20,541 bases of DNA from an uncultured Clostridia bacterium (GTDB lineage Bacteria > Bacillota > Clostridia > TANB77 > CAG-508): assembly GCA_944388615.1 (NCBI GenBank), contig CALXJL010000015.1, forward strand, positions 1 through 20,541, read 5' to 3'. Made by a program: the position numbers and the translations under genes. Below the pieces are notes generated by a model. It made no database searches and was not told where the DNA came from. It was given only the letters and a program-made list of their open reading frames with translations. Within the stretch, counting starts at the first letter, position 1; each line of letters starts with the position of its first letter. Positions 6,811-15,702 of this stretch are shown here, in pieces.

Positions 6811-9267
6811 TTAATCTTCTATAGATGTATTGTTTGTATCAGTAGAAGAATTACTAGAAATAGAATTTGTAGTAGAAGTATTTGTAGTATTATTTTGAGC
6901 TGTATTAGTATTTATAGCAGTATTATTAGTAGTAGATGTATTCGTGTCTGATGTTATAGTATTTTGTGCCACTGTATTTTGAGTAGTTATATTATTTGTT
7001 ACAGTATTTTGAGTTTGTGTTGTATTAGTAATAATATTTTCAGTTATCTGTGTATTGGACTGAGGTGAGGTTGTTTGAGCTGGCTGTGAGCTAGATGAAT
7101 TAGAAGATGAAGAACCACTATTATTATGAATATTACAATGACTATTAGGAAATGTGTTCTTTAAGAAGTATTCTGTATATGCATCTGGACATCCACTATT
7201 AGCAAGTAATCCTGTTGTAGGACAAATTGCAGCAGCTTCAATATCTGTTGGTATAGTAAATTTCCTTGACTCTAAATTTTTATGGATTGAATTCATAATT
7301 GCAGACCATATTACACTTGCGGGGTTGTGACCACTATATTCTATACTTTCATTTGAGTCATATCCATACCAAGTAACAGCAGTATAGTAATCTGTGAATC
7401 CACAAAGCCATTTATCACAATTATTATCAGTTGTTCCAGTTTTTGCAGCAACATCCATTCCAGAAATAGCACAATTTGTTGCAGTTCCATGAGAACCTTC
7501 AACAGGTTGTTTTAATAAACTTTTTAAAATAAAGGCAACAGATCTTGAAAATACTCTTCTTTTCTTCTGCTTTGATTTCATTATAGTTTTCCCTTTAGAG
7601 TTATCAATAGTGGTATAAAATGTTGGTTCAATATATGTTCCATTATTAGCAATTGTTGCATATGCACCAGACATTTCTAAATTACTAACGCCCTTATCCA
7701 ATCCACCTAAAGCTAATGCAAGATTATCATCTTTATCTGTTAATGTACTTATTCCCATTTTTTCTAGATATTTAATAGAGGTTTTTGGTGTTACTTGCTC
7801 CATAATTCTTACAAAAGGAATATTTTGTGAGGACTCAATAGCTCTTCTAACAGTTATATTACCTAAATAATGATTATCATTATCTCTAGGGGAATATATT
7901 TCATTTGTAGTATTCATAAATTCACTTTTAGTATCATCATAAATACTGCTGGCTGTAATAATATTTTTGTCTATTGCTGGTACGAGTACAGATAAAGGCT
8001 TACCTGCAGAACCATTTTGCCTTAGAGATTGTGTTGCTCTATTAAATCCTCGAACAGTATCTTTTTTACCAAGACCTCCAACACAACCAACAACATATCC
8101 AGTACTATGATCCATAATCACCATAGACGCTTGTGATGTGGAACCATTATTAGTAATAATATGTTTGTTTTTTTCAAATTCTGTTTCCATAATGGTTTGG
8201 ATATTGGAATCTTGAGTACTATGGATAGTTAAACCAGCCATATATAAATAGTTAGTTGCAAAATCAGAATCTATTTTCTTTTTGTCCGAAATATCTGATA
8301 AGACCTCTGATATAACAGCATCTGTATGATAAGAATAAACACCATCACTTTCTGAACTAATATCTCCTTTTTTAAAATTTAATCCAGAAGAAACTTCTGC
8401 AATAGCAGAGTTATATTCATCTTCATTAATATAGTTTTGCTCTAACATTGTTTTTAAAACAGTATTTGTCCTATTAGATATTTTTTCAGAATTATCTGTA
8501 TCACCGAATGGATTATATGAATTAGGTGTATTATTAATACCAGCCAAAAAAGCACATTCGGCTAAACTTAGATTTGTAGCACTTTTACTAAAGTAGTATT
8601 GGGCTCCCATTTCAACACCATATATATTAGGTCCAACATAAATAATGTTTAAATATGTTCGTAAAATATCTTCCTTTGATGAAAATAGTTCTAGTTCAAA
8701 GGCTTTTATCCATTCTTTTACTTTTCTGATAATAGAAGTTTGGTTATCTCCTGTAATATTTTTTACTAATTGTTGAGTTATAGTACTTCCACCAAAAGAG
8801 GAAGAACCAGCATGTAATATATAAGAAAAAGCAGCAGAAGCAGTTCTTCTAACATCAACACCATGATGATTATAAAATCTCTTATCTTCTATAGCGATAT
8901 ATGCATTTTTTAAGTTTTCAGGTAATTCGGATAATGAAACATTTTTATTAATCCTTTCACTACCAAGTGTTGCAATAGTAGTACCATTAGAATCTACTAT
9001 TATAGAATTAGTATTTGGCATCATTTCTTTTGCAATAGATACCCATCTGTAACAAGTAATACCAATATATATTAATAAGATAATTAAGAACAACAAAATT
9101 AACTTAAATAATTTTTTTCGGAAAGCCTTTTTTCGCTCAATCTTTTTCAAATCTTCATCAGATAGATCTATTTCATCTACTTTATTTTTTTTACCTTTTC
9201 TGGATTTGAGTTTATCTTTATTTTTATGATTTCTATTATTAACTTTTTTAGCAGAATGCTTGCCCAT
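6811..9267 (-). CDS. Class A penicillin-binding protein (transglycosylase/transpeptidase)
   Basis: Bifunctional peptidoglycan synthase of 818 residues: it polymerises lipid II glycan chains and cross-links peptides outside the membrane. The N-terminus is a ~50-residue very basic cytoplasmic tail, followed by one membrane anchor at about 53-71. The GT51 domain shows EDKRFYNHHGVD (127-138, catalytic Glu127), GGSTITQQLVKN (159-170) and LRTYLNIIYVGPNIYG (202-217). The transpeptidase domain has SxxK at S420-K423 (GSAGKP), SxN at 480-482 and KTGT at 609-612. After a Cys-containing segment (CPTTGLL, GCPDAY, HCNIH), residues 715-818 are low-complexity Asn/Thr/Ser/Gln, a probable disordered outer tail. 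The SD AAAGGAG lies about 9 bp before the ATG. It is divergent from the first ABC exporter operon. It resembles PonA/PBP1a proteins, but paralogues make a symbol unsafe. Confidence 0.96.
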   Translation of the reverse strand: MGKHSAKKVNNRNHKNKDKLKSRKGKKNKVDEIDLSDEDLKKIERKKAFRKKLFKLILLFLIILLIYIGITCYRWVSIAKEMMPNTNSIIVDSNGTTIATLGSERINKNVSLSELPENLKNAYIAIEDKRFYNHHGVDVRRTASAAFSYILHAGSSSFGGSTITQQLVKNITGDNQTSIIRKVKEWIKAFELELFSSKEDILRTYLNIIYVGPNIYGVEMGAQYYFSKSATNLSLAECAFLAGINNTPNSYNPFGDTDNSEKISNRTNTVLKTMLEQNYINEDEYNSAIAEVSSGLNFKKGDISSESDGVYSYHTDAVISEVLSDISDKKKIDSDFATNYLYMAGLTIHSTQDSNIQTIMETEFEKNKHIITNNGSTSQASMVIMDHSTGYVVGCVGGLGKKDTVRGFNRATQSLRQNGSAGKPLSVLVPAIDKNIITASSIYDDTKSEFMNTTNEIYSPRDNDNHYLGNITVRRAIESSQNIPFVRIMEQVTPKTSIKYLEKMGISTLTDKDDNLALALGGLDKGVSNLEMSGAYATIANNGTYIEPTFYTTIDNSKGKTIMKSKQKKRRVFSRSVAFILKSLLKQPVEGSHGTATNCAISGMDVAAKTGTTDNNCDKWLCGFTDYYTAVTWYGYDSNESIEYSGHNPASVIWSAIMNSIHKNLESRKFTIPTDIEAAAICPTTGLLANSGCPDAYTEYFLKNTFPNSHCNIHNNSGSSSSNSSSSQPAQTTSPQSNTQITENIITNTTQTQNTVTNNITTQNTVAQNTITSDTNTSTTNNTAINTNTAQNNTTNTSTTNSISSNSSTDTNNTSIED

Positions 9268-9291
9268 AATAACACTCTCCTTTCAAATGAG

Positions 9292-9320
9292 AATATACCA
9301 TATATTAGCAGAAAAAGCAA
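9292..9320 (-). promoter_or_regulatory. Likely promoter of the PBP gene
   Basis: On the minus strand TTGCTT (9315-9320) and TATATT (9292-9297) are separated by 17 bp, with TG just before the -10. The -10 lies 25 bp upstream of the start codon, giving a short leader. Confidence 0.4.
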
Positions 9321-9354
9321 AATTAAAGTGGAAATATAATTAAATAAAAATCAC

Positions 9355-9397
9355 TTCAATATATTGAAAATTATGTAAATGTATAGTATTATTTCAA
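9355..9397 (+). promoter_or_regulatory. Promoter and candidate operator of the first ABC exporter operon
   Basis: TTGAAA (9364-9369), 17 bp, TATTAT (9387-9392). The perfect 14-bp palindrome TTCAATATATTGAA (9355-9368) overlaps the -35, and a TTTCAA half-site lies at 9392-9397. The palindrome is a plausible operator for a regulator not encoded next to it. Confidence 0.55.
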
Positions 9398-9459
9398 AAG
9401 TAGATAAATATTATAAAATATTAGAAAAGTATATAATCATTAGATAAATGGGAGGAATT

Positions 9460-11091
9460 GTGCGAGAGATTTTTAATGTGTTAAAAGTATATATAAGATC
9501 ATTGGTGGTTGGCCCAATATTTAAATTGATAGAGGCGATTATAGAGGTTTTGTTACCTTTATTAATAGCTACTGTTATTGATAGTCTGGTACAAGGTGAT
9601 GAATTGGTTTTGACGGCTTTGCAAATGGTGGGGCTAGTTATATTGGGGCTTATATTTGCTGTGTGTGCACAATATATTGCAGCAAAAACATCACAAAGTT
9701 TTGGAACAGATTTAAGAAATAAATTATTTAAGCATATTACGAATTTATCAACTTTACAGATACAAAAATATGGAACTAGTAATATCACAAATAGAATAAT
9801 GTATGATTCTACTAATTTAGAATTAGCTGCTGCAATGTTTATTAGATTGGTTATAAGAGTGCCTTTTATATGTATTGCATCATTGGTTATGACATTTATT
9901 ATAGATAAGAAGATAGCGACAATATTATTAATTTCAATCGTGATATTCACAATTATAGTATTAATTATAATAAAGAGATCTTCTAATTTATTAAAAAAAG
10001 CACAAATAAGTTTAGATAAAATAGTTTTAAAAGTAAAAGAGAGTCTCACAAATATACGATTAATACGCAGTTTTGTGGCTCAGAGTAAAGAAATAGATAA
10101 ATTTGAAAAATTAAATGAGCAAAGAAACAAATTAATAATGAAAACAAATGTGGTATCATCATATTTGAATCCAATTACTACATTTATATTAAATATTACT
10201 ATAATCATCATATTATATTATGGAAACATACAAATTAATACTAACAATCTAACAGGAGGAGAATTAATTGCTATAATAAATTATATTACTCAAATATTAG
10301 CATCAATTATAATATTCTCGAATTTAATTACCATTTACACAAGGGCATACACATCTGCACAAAGAATTGGAGAAATTTTTGAAGAAAAAACACATGAGAA
10401 TAAAGGTCAAATAAAGGAGTTTGTTGATACTGATATAGCAATTGAATTAAAAAATGTAGAATTTAAATATAATACAAAAAAATTTATAGACAAGCTTAAT
10501 TATCAGATAAAAAAAGGTGATGTAGTTGGAATAGTGGGAATGACTGGATCTGGGAAATCTACAATACTAAACTTAATAAATGGAACTTATCATGTTACAA
10601 GTGGAAAAATACAAATTTTTGGAAAAAATATATTAGATTATGATGAAAAATTTGTTAAAGAAAATATAATATTTATATCACAAAATATTATGCTATTAAA
10701 TGATACAATAGAAAGTAATATTCTTTTAGGAAGGAAAAAGGAAGACAGACTAGATGAAGCATTAAAATATTCTGAGGCAAGCGAATTTGTTGAAAAATTA
10801 GACGGAAAATATAATTATTTGATAAATGACGGAGGAAGTAATTTATCAGGAGGTCAAAAACAAAGAATAGCTTTAGCAAGAGCCTTTATTGGAAAAGGAA
10901 AGATATTATTAATTGATTGTGCAACAAATTCACTAGATAATATAACTGAAAAAAAGGTTATAAATAATATAATTAATTTTAGCAAAGAAAATAATATAAC
11001 AACAATAATTACATCACATAAAATGGATAATTTAGATAAAGCAGATTTAATTTTAGAAATAAATAATGGAAGATTAAAAAAAATTAAGTAG
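9460..11091 (+). CDS. ABC exporter half-transporter, degenerate-site subunit (pair 1)
   Basis: A fused membrane and ATPase half-transporter (ABCB/MsbA-like type IV exporter) of 543 residues. Six membrane helices fill roughly 15-300, and the nucleotide-binding domain follows. Walker A is GMTGSGKST, the Q-loop is IFISQNIMLL, the signature is canonical NLSGGQKQR, and the switch His is in TSHKMDNL. Walker B reads ILLIDCATNSLD: the catalytic Glu is replaced by Cys (TGT at 10918-10920). It should pair with the next gene, whose Walker B is intact but whose signature is degenerate. The start is taken as GTG 9460 because GGGAGG lies just upstream; ATG 9448 in the same frame has no SD and overlaps that site. 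Substrate unknown, probably an exported small molecule, drug or peptide. Confidence 0.92.
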   Translation: MREIFNVLKVYIRSLVVGPIFKLIEAIIEVLLPLLIATVIDSLVQGDELVLTALQMVGLVILGLIFAVCAQYIAAKTSQSFGTDLRNKLFKHITNLSTLQIQKYGTSNITNRIMYDSTNLELAAAMFIRLVIRVPFICIASLVMTFIIDKKIATILLISIVIFTIIVLIIIKRSSNLLKKAQISLDKIVLKVKESLTNIRLIRSFVAQSKEIDKFEKLNEQRNKLIMKTNVVSSYLNPITTFILNITIIIILYYGNIQINTNNLTGGELIAIINYITQILASIIIFSNLITIYTRAYTSAQRIGEIFEEKTHENKGQIKEFVDTDIAIELKNVEFKYNTKKFIDKLNYQIKKGDVVGIVGMTGSGKSTILNLINGTYHVTSGKIQIFGKNILDYDEKFVKENIIFISQNIMLLNDTIESNILLGRKKEDRLDEALKYSEASEFVEKLDGKYNYLINDGGSNLSGGQKQRIALARAFIGKGKILLIDCATNSLDNITEKKVINNIINFSKENNITTIITSHKMDNLDKADLILEINNGRLKKIK

Positions 11092-11120
11092 AATTAGGTA
11101 GAAAGGAGCAATACCATATT

Positions 11121-12815
11121 ATGAAAAAACATAATATTTATAGTTTAATTATACAATATAAATCTAGGCTCGCTTTATGTATTATATTATCACTAATAGG
11201 TAGTGGTAGTGCAATTATTGCTCCTGTATATATTGGGGAAATAATAGATAAAATTATTGCAACAGAAAATATAGTACAATCACTTATAATTTTATTTGTT
11301 ATATATGTAATAAATATGATTGCAGTCTTATTTCTAAATCGATTATCATATTATATTTCAAATGATATATCAACAAAATTAAGGAGTAAGTTATATAATA
11401 AATTAAATAAAATTACATTATCCAATATAGACAAACTACCTTTTGGAGACATTATAAACTTATTTTCTGTAGACATTGAAAATATTGCATATGGAGTATC
11501 TAATTCAATAGTAACAATTATGTATGGGATTACAACAATGTTAGGAGCTACAATAATAATGTTAAGAATAGATATAATTATGGCAATTATAGTGTTAATA
11601 TCTGCACCAATAGCAGTTATCACTTCGAAAATAATAACTAATAAAACTAGAAAATACTATAATAAAAGAGCTAATATAACAGCAAAATTAAATGCTTATA
11701 CAGATAATATTGTAACAAGTCATAAATTAATAAAAGATTTTAATTATGAGAAAAATGCTCAAGATAGATTTATAGATATAAATAATGATTTATATAAAAT
11801 AGGAAGAAAAGCACAATTTTATTCATCACTTGCAAATCCGGTGGCTAGATTAATAAGTAATCTAAGTTATATTATAGTTAGCATTTTTGGAATTATATTA
11901 AATAATATAGGTAAATTTACAATAGGAAATATATCTAGTTTTTTACTTTATACAAATGTTTTCTCGAGACCTTTTAATGAAATTACATCAGTAATTTCTG
12001 AGATACAGCAAAGTAATGCATCATTTGACAGAATTTGTAGATTTTTAGATAATAAAGAGGAAGTTTCTATAATAAATTCAAATAATGAAAAGATTTTAGG
12101 TGAAATAGAATTTAAAAATATAGAATTTTCTTATGTAAAAAGTAAAAAATTTATTACAGAATTTAATCTACAAGTAAAAAAGGGAGAAAAAATAGCTATA
12201 GTTGGTAAAACAGGTGCAGGAAAAACTACTATTGTAAATTTATTAATGAGGTTTTATGAAATAAATTCTGGAGAAATATTAATAGATGGAAAAAATATAA
12301 AAGATTTTCCAATAGATTTCTTAAGGAAAAATATTGGAATGGTATTACAAGATACAAAATTATTTATGGGCACAATAAAAGAAAACATTGCATATGGAAG
12401 GGATAATGTAAGTGATGATGAAATTATAAAAGCAGCTAAATTATCACATGCAGATCAATTTATTGAAAGATTACCACAAGGTTATGATACATATATAAAT
12501 AATGAAAATATGTTATCAAGTGGAGAAGTGCAATTAATAACAATAGCAAGAATTATGCTATCTAATACACCAATTGTAATTCTTGATGAAGCAACAAGTA
12601 ATGTAGATCAAATTACAGAGAAATTAGTGCAAAAAGCATTTTATGAGTTGATGAATAAAGATACAACTTGTTTTATTATTGCACATAGATTATCAACAAT
12701 AGAAAATGCAGATAAAATTATTTTTATTGAGAATGGTAATATTGTAGAACAGGGGACTCATGACCAATTAATGAATATGAAAGGAAAGTATTATGATTTG
12801 TACAATAATTACTAA
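11121..12815 (+). CDS. ABC exporter half-transporter, catalytic subunit (pair 1)
   Basis: A second 564-residue half-transporter, 29 bp after the first and clearly co-transcribed. Six N-terminal membrane helices are followed by an ATPase domain with Walker A GKTGAGKTT, Q-loop MVLQDTKLF, Walker B VILDEATSNVD with the catalytic Glu, and switch His in IIAHRLSTI. The signature is LSSGEVQ in place of LSGGQ (codons 12513-12527 onward). The competent ATP site of the heterodimer would therefore combine this Walker A/B with the LSGGQ of the partner, and the other site would be degenerate at both ends. This is the known asymmetric arrangement of heterodimeric exporters such as BmrCD, TmrAB and TM287/288. 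SD GAAAGGAG lies 12 bp upstream. Substrate is not predictable from sequence. Confidence 0.94.
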   Translation: MKKHNIYSLIIQYKSRLALCIILSLIGSGSAIIAPVYIGEIIDKIIATENIVQSLIILFVIYVINMIAVLFLNRLSYYISNDISTKLRSKLYNKLNKITLSNIDKLPFGDIINLFSVDIENIAYGVSNSIVTIMYGITTMLGATIIMLRIDIIMAIIVLISAPIAVITSKIITNKTRKYYNKRANITAKLNAYTDNIVTSHKLIKDFNYEKNAQDRFIDINNDLYKIGRKAQFYSSLANPVARLISNLSYIIVSIFGIILNNIGKFTIGNISSFLLYTNVFSRPFNEITSVISEIQQSNASFDRICRFLDNKEEVSIINSNNEKILGEIEFKNIEFSYVKSKKFITEFNLQVKKGEKIAIVGKTGAGKTTIVNLLMRFYEINSGEILIDGKNIKDFPIDFLRKNIGMVLQDTKLFMGTIKENIAYGRDNVSDDEIIKAAKLSHADQFIERLPQGYDTYINNENMLSSGEVQLITIARIMLSNTPIVILDEATSNVDQITEKLVQKAFYELMNKDTTCFIIAHRLSTIENADKIIFIENGNIVEQGTHDQLMNMKGKYYDLYNNY

Positions 12816-12843
12816 TTTATAAAATGAAAGGAATGTGATAAAA

Positions 12844-13989
12844 ATGAGAAGATTGTTTACATCAGAAAGTGTAACAGAAGGACATCCAGATAAGTTATGT
12901 GATTATATAGCAGATAGTGTTTTGGATGCGTATTTAAGAAAAGATAAAAATGCTAGAGTTGCATGTGAGGTTGTAGCAGGAAAGGGAGAAATATTAGTAA
13001 CAGGTGAGATAACATCAATAGCAGAAGATATAGATATAGAAGAAATAGTTCGAAATACAATAAAAGAAATTGGATATGACAATGAAAATTTAGATATTGA
13101 TTATAGAACTTGCAAGATTCATTTGAATATTTCTAAACAATCACCTGATATAGCTTTAGGTGTGGACAAGTCTTTAGAAGAAAAAACGGGAGAAGATGTT
13201 GTATCAGAAGGTGCAGGAGATCAAGGAATAATGTTTGGGTTCGCATGTGATGAGACTGAAGAATTAATGCCGATGCCAATATTTTTAGCACATAAATTAG
13301 CAGAAAGATTAACATATGTGAGAAAAAATGGAATAATAGATTATCTTAGACCAGATGGTAAAGTTCAAGTGACTGTCCAGTATGTGGATGATCACCCTAA
13401 AAGGGTTGATACTATTGTTTTATCAACTCAACATAATGATAGTGCTGACTTAGAAATATTAAAAAGGGATATAAAAGAAAAGGTAATAAACAAAATAGTT
13501 CCAAGTGAATTATTAGATGAAAATACAAAATATTATATTAATCCTACAGGTAGATTTGTTATAGGTGGACCATTAGGAGATAGCGGATTAACTGGTAGAA
13601 AGATTATAGTAGATACTTATGGTGGATATAGTAGACATGGAGGAGGTTCTTTTTCAGGAAAAGATGCTACAAAAGTAGATAGATCTGCATCATATATGGC
13701 AAGGTTTTTGGCGAAAAATATTGTGGCAAATAAATTAGCTAAGAGGTGTGAAATACAGTTGTCATATGCCATTGGAATAGCAAGACCTATATCAATATAT
13801 ATTGAAACATTTGGAACAGCAGTTATTCCAGAAGAGGAGATTATAGAAAAAATTAGTAATAAGTTTGATTTAACACCAAGAGGAATAATAAATTATTTAC
13901 AATTACAAGAGCCTATTTATACAAAAACCACAAATTATGGACATTTTGGTAAAAGTTATTTACCTTGGGAAAAAATTATTGAACTTTAA
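12844..13989 (+). CDS. metK: S-adenosylmethionine synthetase
   Basis: A 381-residue cytosolic enzyme that makes S-adenosylmethionine from methionine and ATP. The N-terminal signature MRRLFTSESVTEGHPDKLCD includes the ATP-site His. GAGDQGIMFGFA (first family signature) and GGGSFSGKDATKVDRSASY (second, phosphate-binding) are intact, and the length is normal. The ATG at 12844 is chosen because AAAGGA lies 11 bp upstream; the in-frame GTG at 12835 is too close to that site. It begins 28 bp after the second ABC exporter gene with no visible terminator, promoter or SAM riboswitch between them, so it may be read from the exporter promoter. That is an unusual partner for metK, and the link is inference. 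A family B hairpin 9 bp after the stop serves as terminator. Confidence 0.97.
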   Translation: MRRLFTSESVTEGHPDKLCDYIADSVLDAYLRKDKNARVACEVVAGKGEILVTGEITSIAEDIDIEEIVRNTIKEIGYDNENLDIDYRTCKIHLNISKQSPDIALGVDKSLEEKTGEDVVSEGAGDQGIMFGFACDETEELMPMPIFLAHKLAERLTYVRKNGIIDYLRPDGKVQVTVQYVDDHPKRVDTIVLSTQHNDSADLEILKRDIKEKVINKIVPSELLDENTKYYINPTGRFVIGGPLGDSGLTGRKIIVDTYGGYSRHGGGSFSGKDATKVDRSASYMARFLAKNIVANKLAKRCEIQLSYAIGIARPISIYIETFGTAVIPEEEIIEKISNKFDLTPRGIINYLQLQEPIYTKTTNYGHFGKSYLPWEKIIEL

Positions 13990-13998
13990 AATCGAAGT

Positions 13999-14031
13999 GA
14001 ACTTTGGGGACGTTCCTTAAAGTTCATTTTT
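13999..14031 (+). terminator. Family B REP-like hairpin acting as metK terminator
   Basis: A 27-nt hairpin (13999-14025): GAACTTT pairs with AAAGTTC, then two G.U pairs, then GG/CC around a 5-nt loop. The core reads GGGGACGTTCC. ATTTTTA follows, giving the U-run of an intrinsic terminator. The second copy at 14069-14101 is its exact inverted twin, so the pair forms a REPIN-like unit with a 37-bp AT-rich centre. Confidence 0.8.
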
Positions 14032-14068
14032 ATTTATAAATCTATTTACAATATAAATATAAATCTAT

Positions 14069-14101
14069 AAAAATGAACTTTAAGGAACGTCCCCAAAGTT
14101 C
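14069..14101 (-). terminator. Inverted twin of the family B hairpin, terminator of the GtrII-like gene
   Basis: On the minus strand the sequence is identical to 13999-14031, including the T-run after the hairpin. It begins inside the TGA stop codon of the GtrII-like gene (14100-14102). In this orientation the two central wobble pairs are G.U; on the plus strand they become A.C mismatches, so each copy is a good RNA hairpin only in its own gene's transcript. Confidence 0.8.
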
Positions 14102-15644
14102 AAGGGCTAAGTTTAACTACAGCTGTGCCATCAATTATTTTTATGCAACCTTTATTTGGAAAAATAGGCATATTAAGATATTCTTGTGAATTTACTATTT
14201 CGGCATAATCTTCGAATGTACAAATATCTCTTCCAACACCTAAATTGTCTTGTAAAAATATTTGCCAAGTCCAAATATTTATATCAGATACATCAAAATT
14301 TGTTAAATCTAATAAACTATCATTTTGTATACTGAAATCCATATGTCCTAAAACGACTATAGGTGTGGTATTAGTTATTTCATTATTATTTTCTATTTGT
14401 TCTAATATTCTATTTCCAACAGCATACATTTGCTTGTTATATAAGCTTGTAGCAACGTATGTGGCATTATTTGATAATACAAATGTCCATATAATGATTA
14501 TGGAAATGATGTAAGATAATATATTCATAATATTGTTGAAATAGTTATTTTTCATTATTTCTATTTGTTTTAGTAATACCACTATAGGTAAATATAGTGA
14601 TGTTGCCATCAATAAATTAATATCTCTAGATTGTGCAATTAGTTCTATGGAGCAAGCGAAAATAGGAAATGTAAAAATCATCAAGAGTAAAAGTATTAAT
14701 TTACTAGGTGATTTGTAGATTCTATTATTTATAATTATAGTTATAAAATTTACTAGTATTAATGTAAAAAAAATAAAATTTAAGATGTGTCTATACCATC
14801 CAGTATTATTTAAAATATTATCAGTAAAATAGAATTCAGCAAAAGTTATGTATGTATTTTTTATTGCTGGTATTATGTTTTTTATAGTATCTAAGCTTAA
14901 AATTGTATTGCCATTGCTATAAGAAGTAATATTAAGATTTAATATTCTTACTATTATATTAAAACAAATATAATAAAGGATTATGCCTAATGCTAAAATT
15001 CCAATATCTATAATCAGTTTCTTAAAAAATTCTTTACAGTCTGGAATATCATTAATTAATTTAAAAAGATAAGTAATAAGTAATAGTGCAGTTATTACAC
15101 AAAGATAAGCTTGATAAAATGCGAGTGTAATGATAATGCAGATTATAGTAAATAATATGTTTTTGATATTTTTGGCTTTATTCAAAAAATAAATTGATAA
15201 AATTGCAAATAACATTGCAAAAGTATACCCATTTGCTGTATAAGGATACATTAGAGTAAGAGATATAGTTGGTGTTACAACAAGTAGAATACTTGTTAAA
15301 ACTCTTATGTAGTTCTTTTTTATATTTAAAAGATCATTTAAAAATATTGCTGAAAAGGATATGCTAACTAATGAGATAATTGTAGTTAAACTAGAGACGA
15401 CAACAGATCCTCTTAACATATCTGAAAATGGGATAAGAAATCTACCAAGAGAAATTTCCCAACCCTTTGCCAGAAAAGCACCATAATGCCAATAAGCATC
15501 ATATGCTAATAATTCCTTTGAATATAATGCAAAATGTGCTAATAATCCAATTATAAAAGTAATAAAAAAAATCTTTTTTCTATCTTTATTAAACCAATTA
15601 GAAATCCTACTAAAGAAATTATCAAGTGACAAATCTTCTAACAT
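14100..15644 (-). CDS. GtrII-like membrane glucosyltransferase
   Basis: A 514-residue polytopic membrane protein with about ten to twelve hydrophobic segments and a soluble C-terminal ~100 residues. The N-terminal pattern (ELLAYDAYWHYGAFLAKGWE then SLGRFLIPFSDML) with the acidic residue after the first helix fits the Glucos_trans_II (GtrII) family. That family transfers glucose from a lipid carrier to a surface polymer on the outer face of the membrane. In a Gram-positive host the acceptor could be a teichoic acid or another wall glycan; this is inference. A GGGGG-type SD lies about 10 bp before the ATG. The gene is monocistronic, convergent with metK and divergent from the MarR operon. The TGA stop overlaps the last base of a family B element. 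Confidence 0.82.
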   Translation of the reverse strand: MLEDLSLDNFFSRISNWFNKDRKKIFFITFIIGLLAHFALYSKELLAYDAYWHYGAFLAKGWEISLGRFLIPFSDMLRGSVVVSSLTTIISLVSISFSAIFLNDLLNIKKNYIRVLTSILLVVTPTISLTLMYPYTANGYTFAMLFAILSIYFLNKAKNIKNILFTIICIIITLAFYQAYLCVITALLLITYLFKLINDIPDCKEFFKKLIIDIGILALGIILYYICFNIIVRILNLNITSYSNGNTILSLDTIKNIIPAIKNTYITFAEFYFTDNILNNTGWYRHILNFIFFTLILVNFITIIINNRIYKSPSKLILLLLMIFTFPIFACSIELIAQSRDINLLMATSLYLPIVVLLKQIEIMKNNYFNNIMNILSYIISIIIIWTFVLSNNATYVATSLYNKQMYAVGNRILEQIENNNEITNTTPIVVLGHMDFSIQNDSLLDLTNFDVSDINIWTWQIFLQDNLGVGRDICTFEDYAEIVNSQEYLNMPIFPNKGCIKIIDGTAVVKLSP

Positions 15645-15675
15645 AAATTATTTCCCCCTTTTATTCAATATAGAT

Positions 15676-15702
15676 ATTATATCATAAATATAATGTTGTC
15701 AA
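15676..15702 (-). promoter_or_regulatory. Likely promoter of the GtrII-like gene, touching a repeat element
   Basis: On the minus strand TTGACA (15697-15702) and TATAAT (15676-15681) are separated by 15 bp, slightly short. The first two bases of the -35 lie in the edge of the family A element, so the element boundary helps form the promoter. Confidence 0.45.

Noticed and set aside
9411..10049. Long minus-strand frame (212 codons) opposite the first ABC gene
   Set aside because: It lies antisense to the membrane domain of a clearly real gene and is Ile/Asn-rich, as expected from reverse-reading hydrophobic AT-rich codons. It has no motif or ribosome site.
12816..12843. SAM riboswitch upstream of metK
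   Set aside because: The 28-bp gap is too short for any SAM riboswitch class, and the preceding bases are ABC coding sequence.
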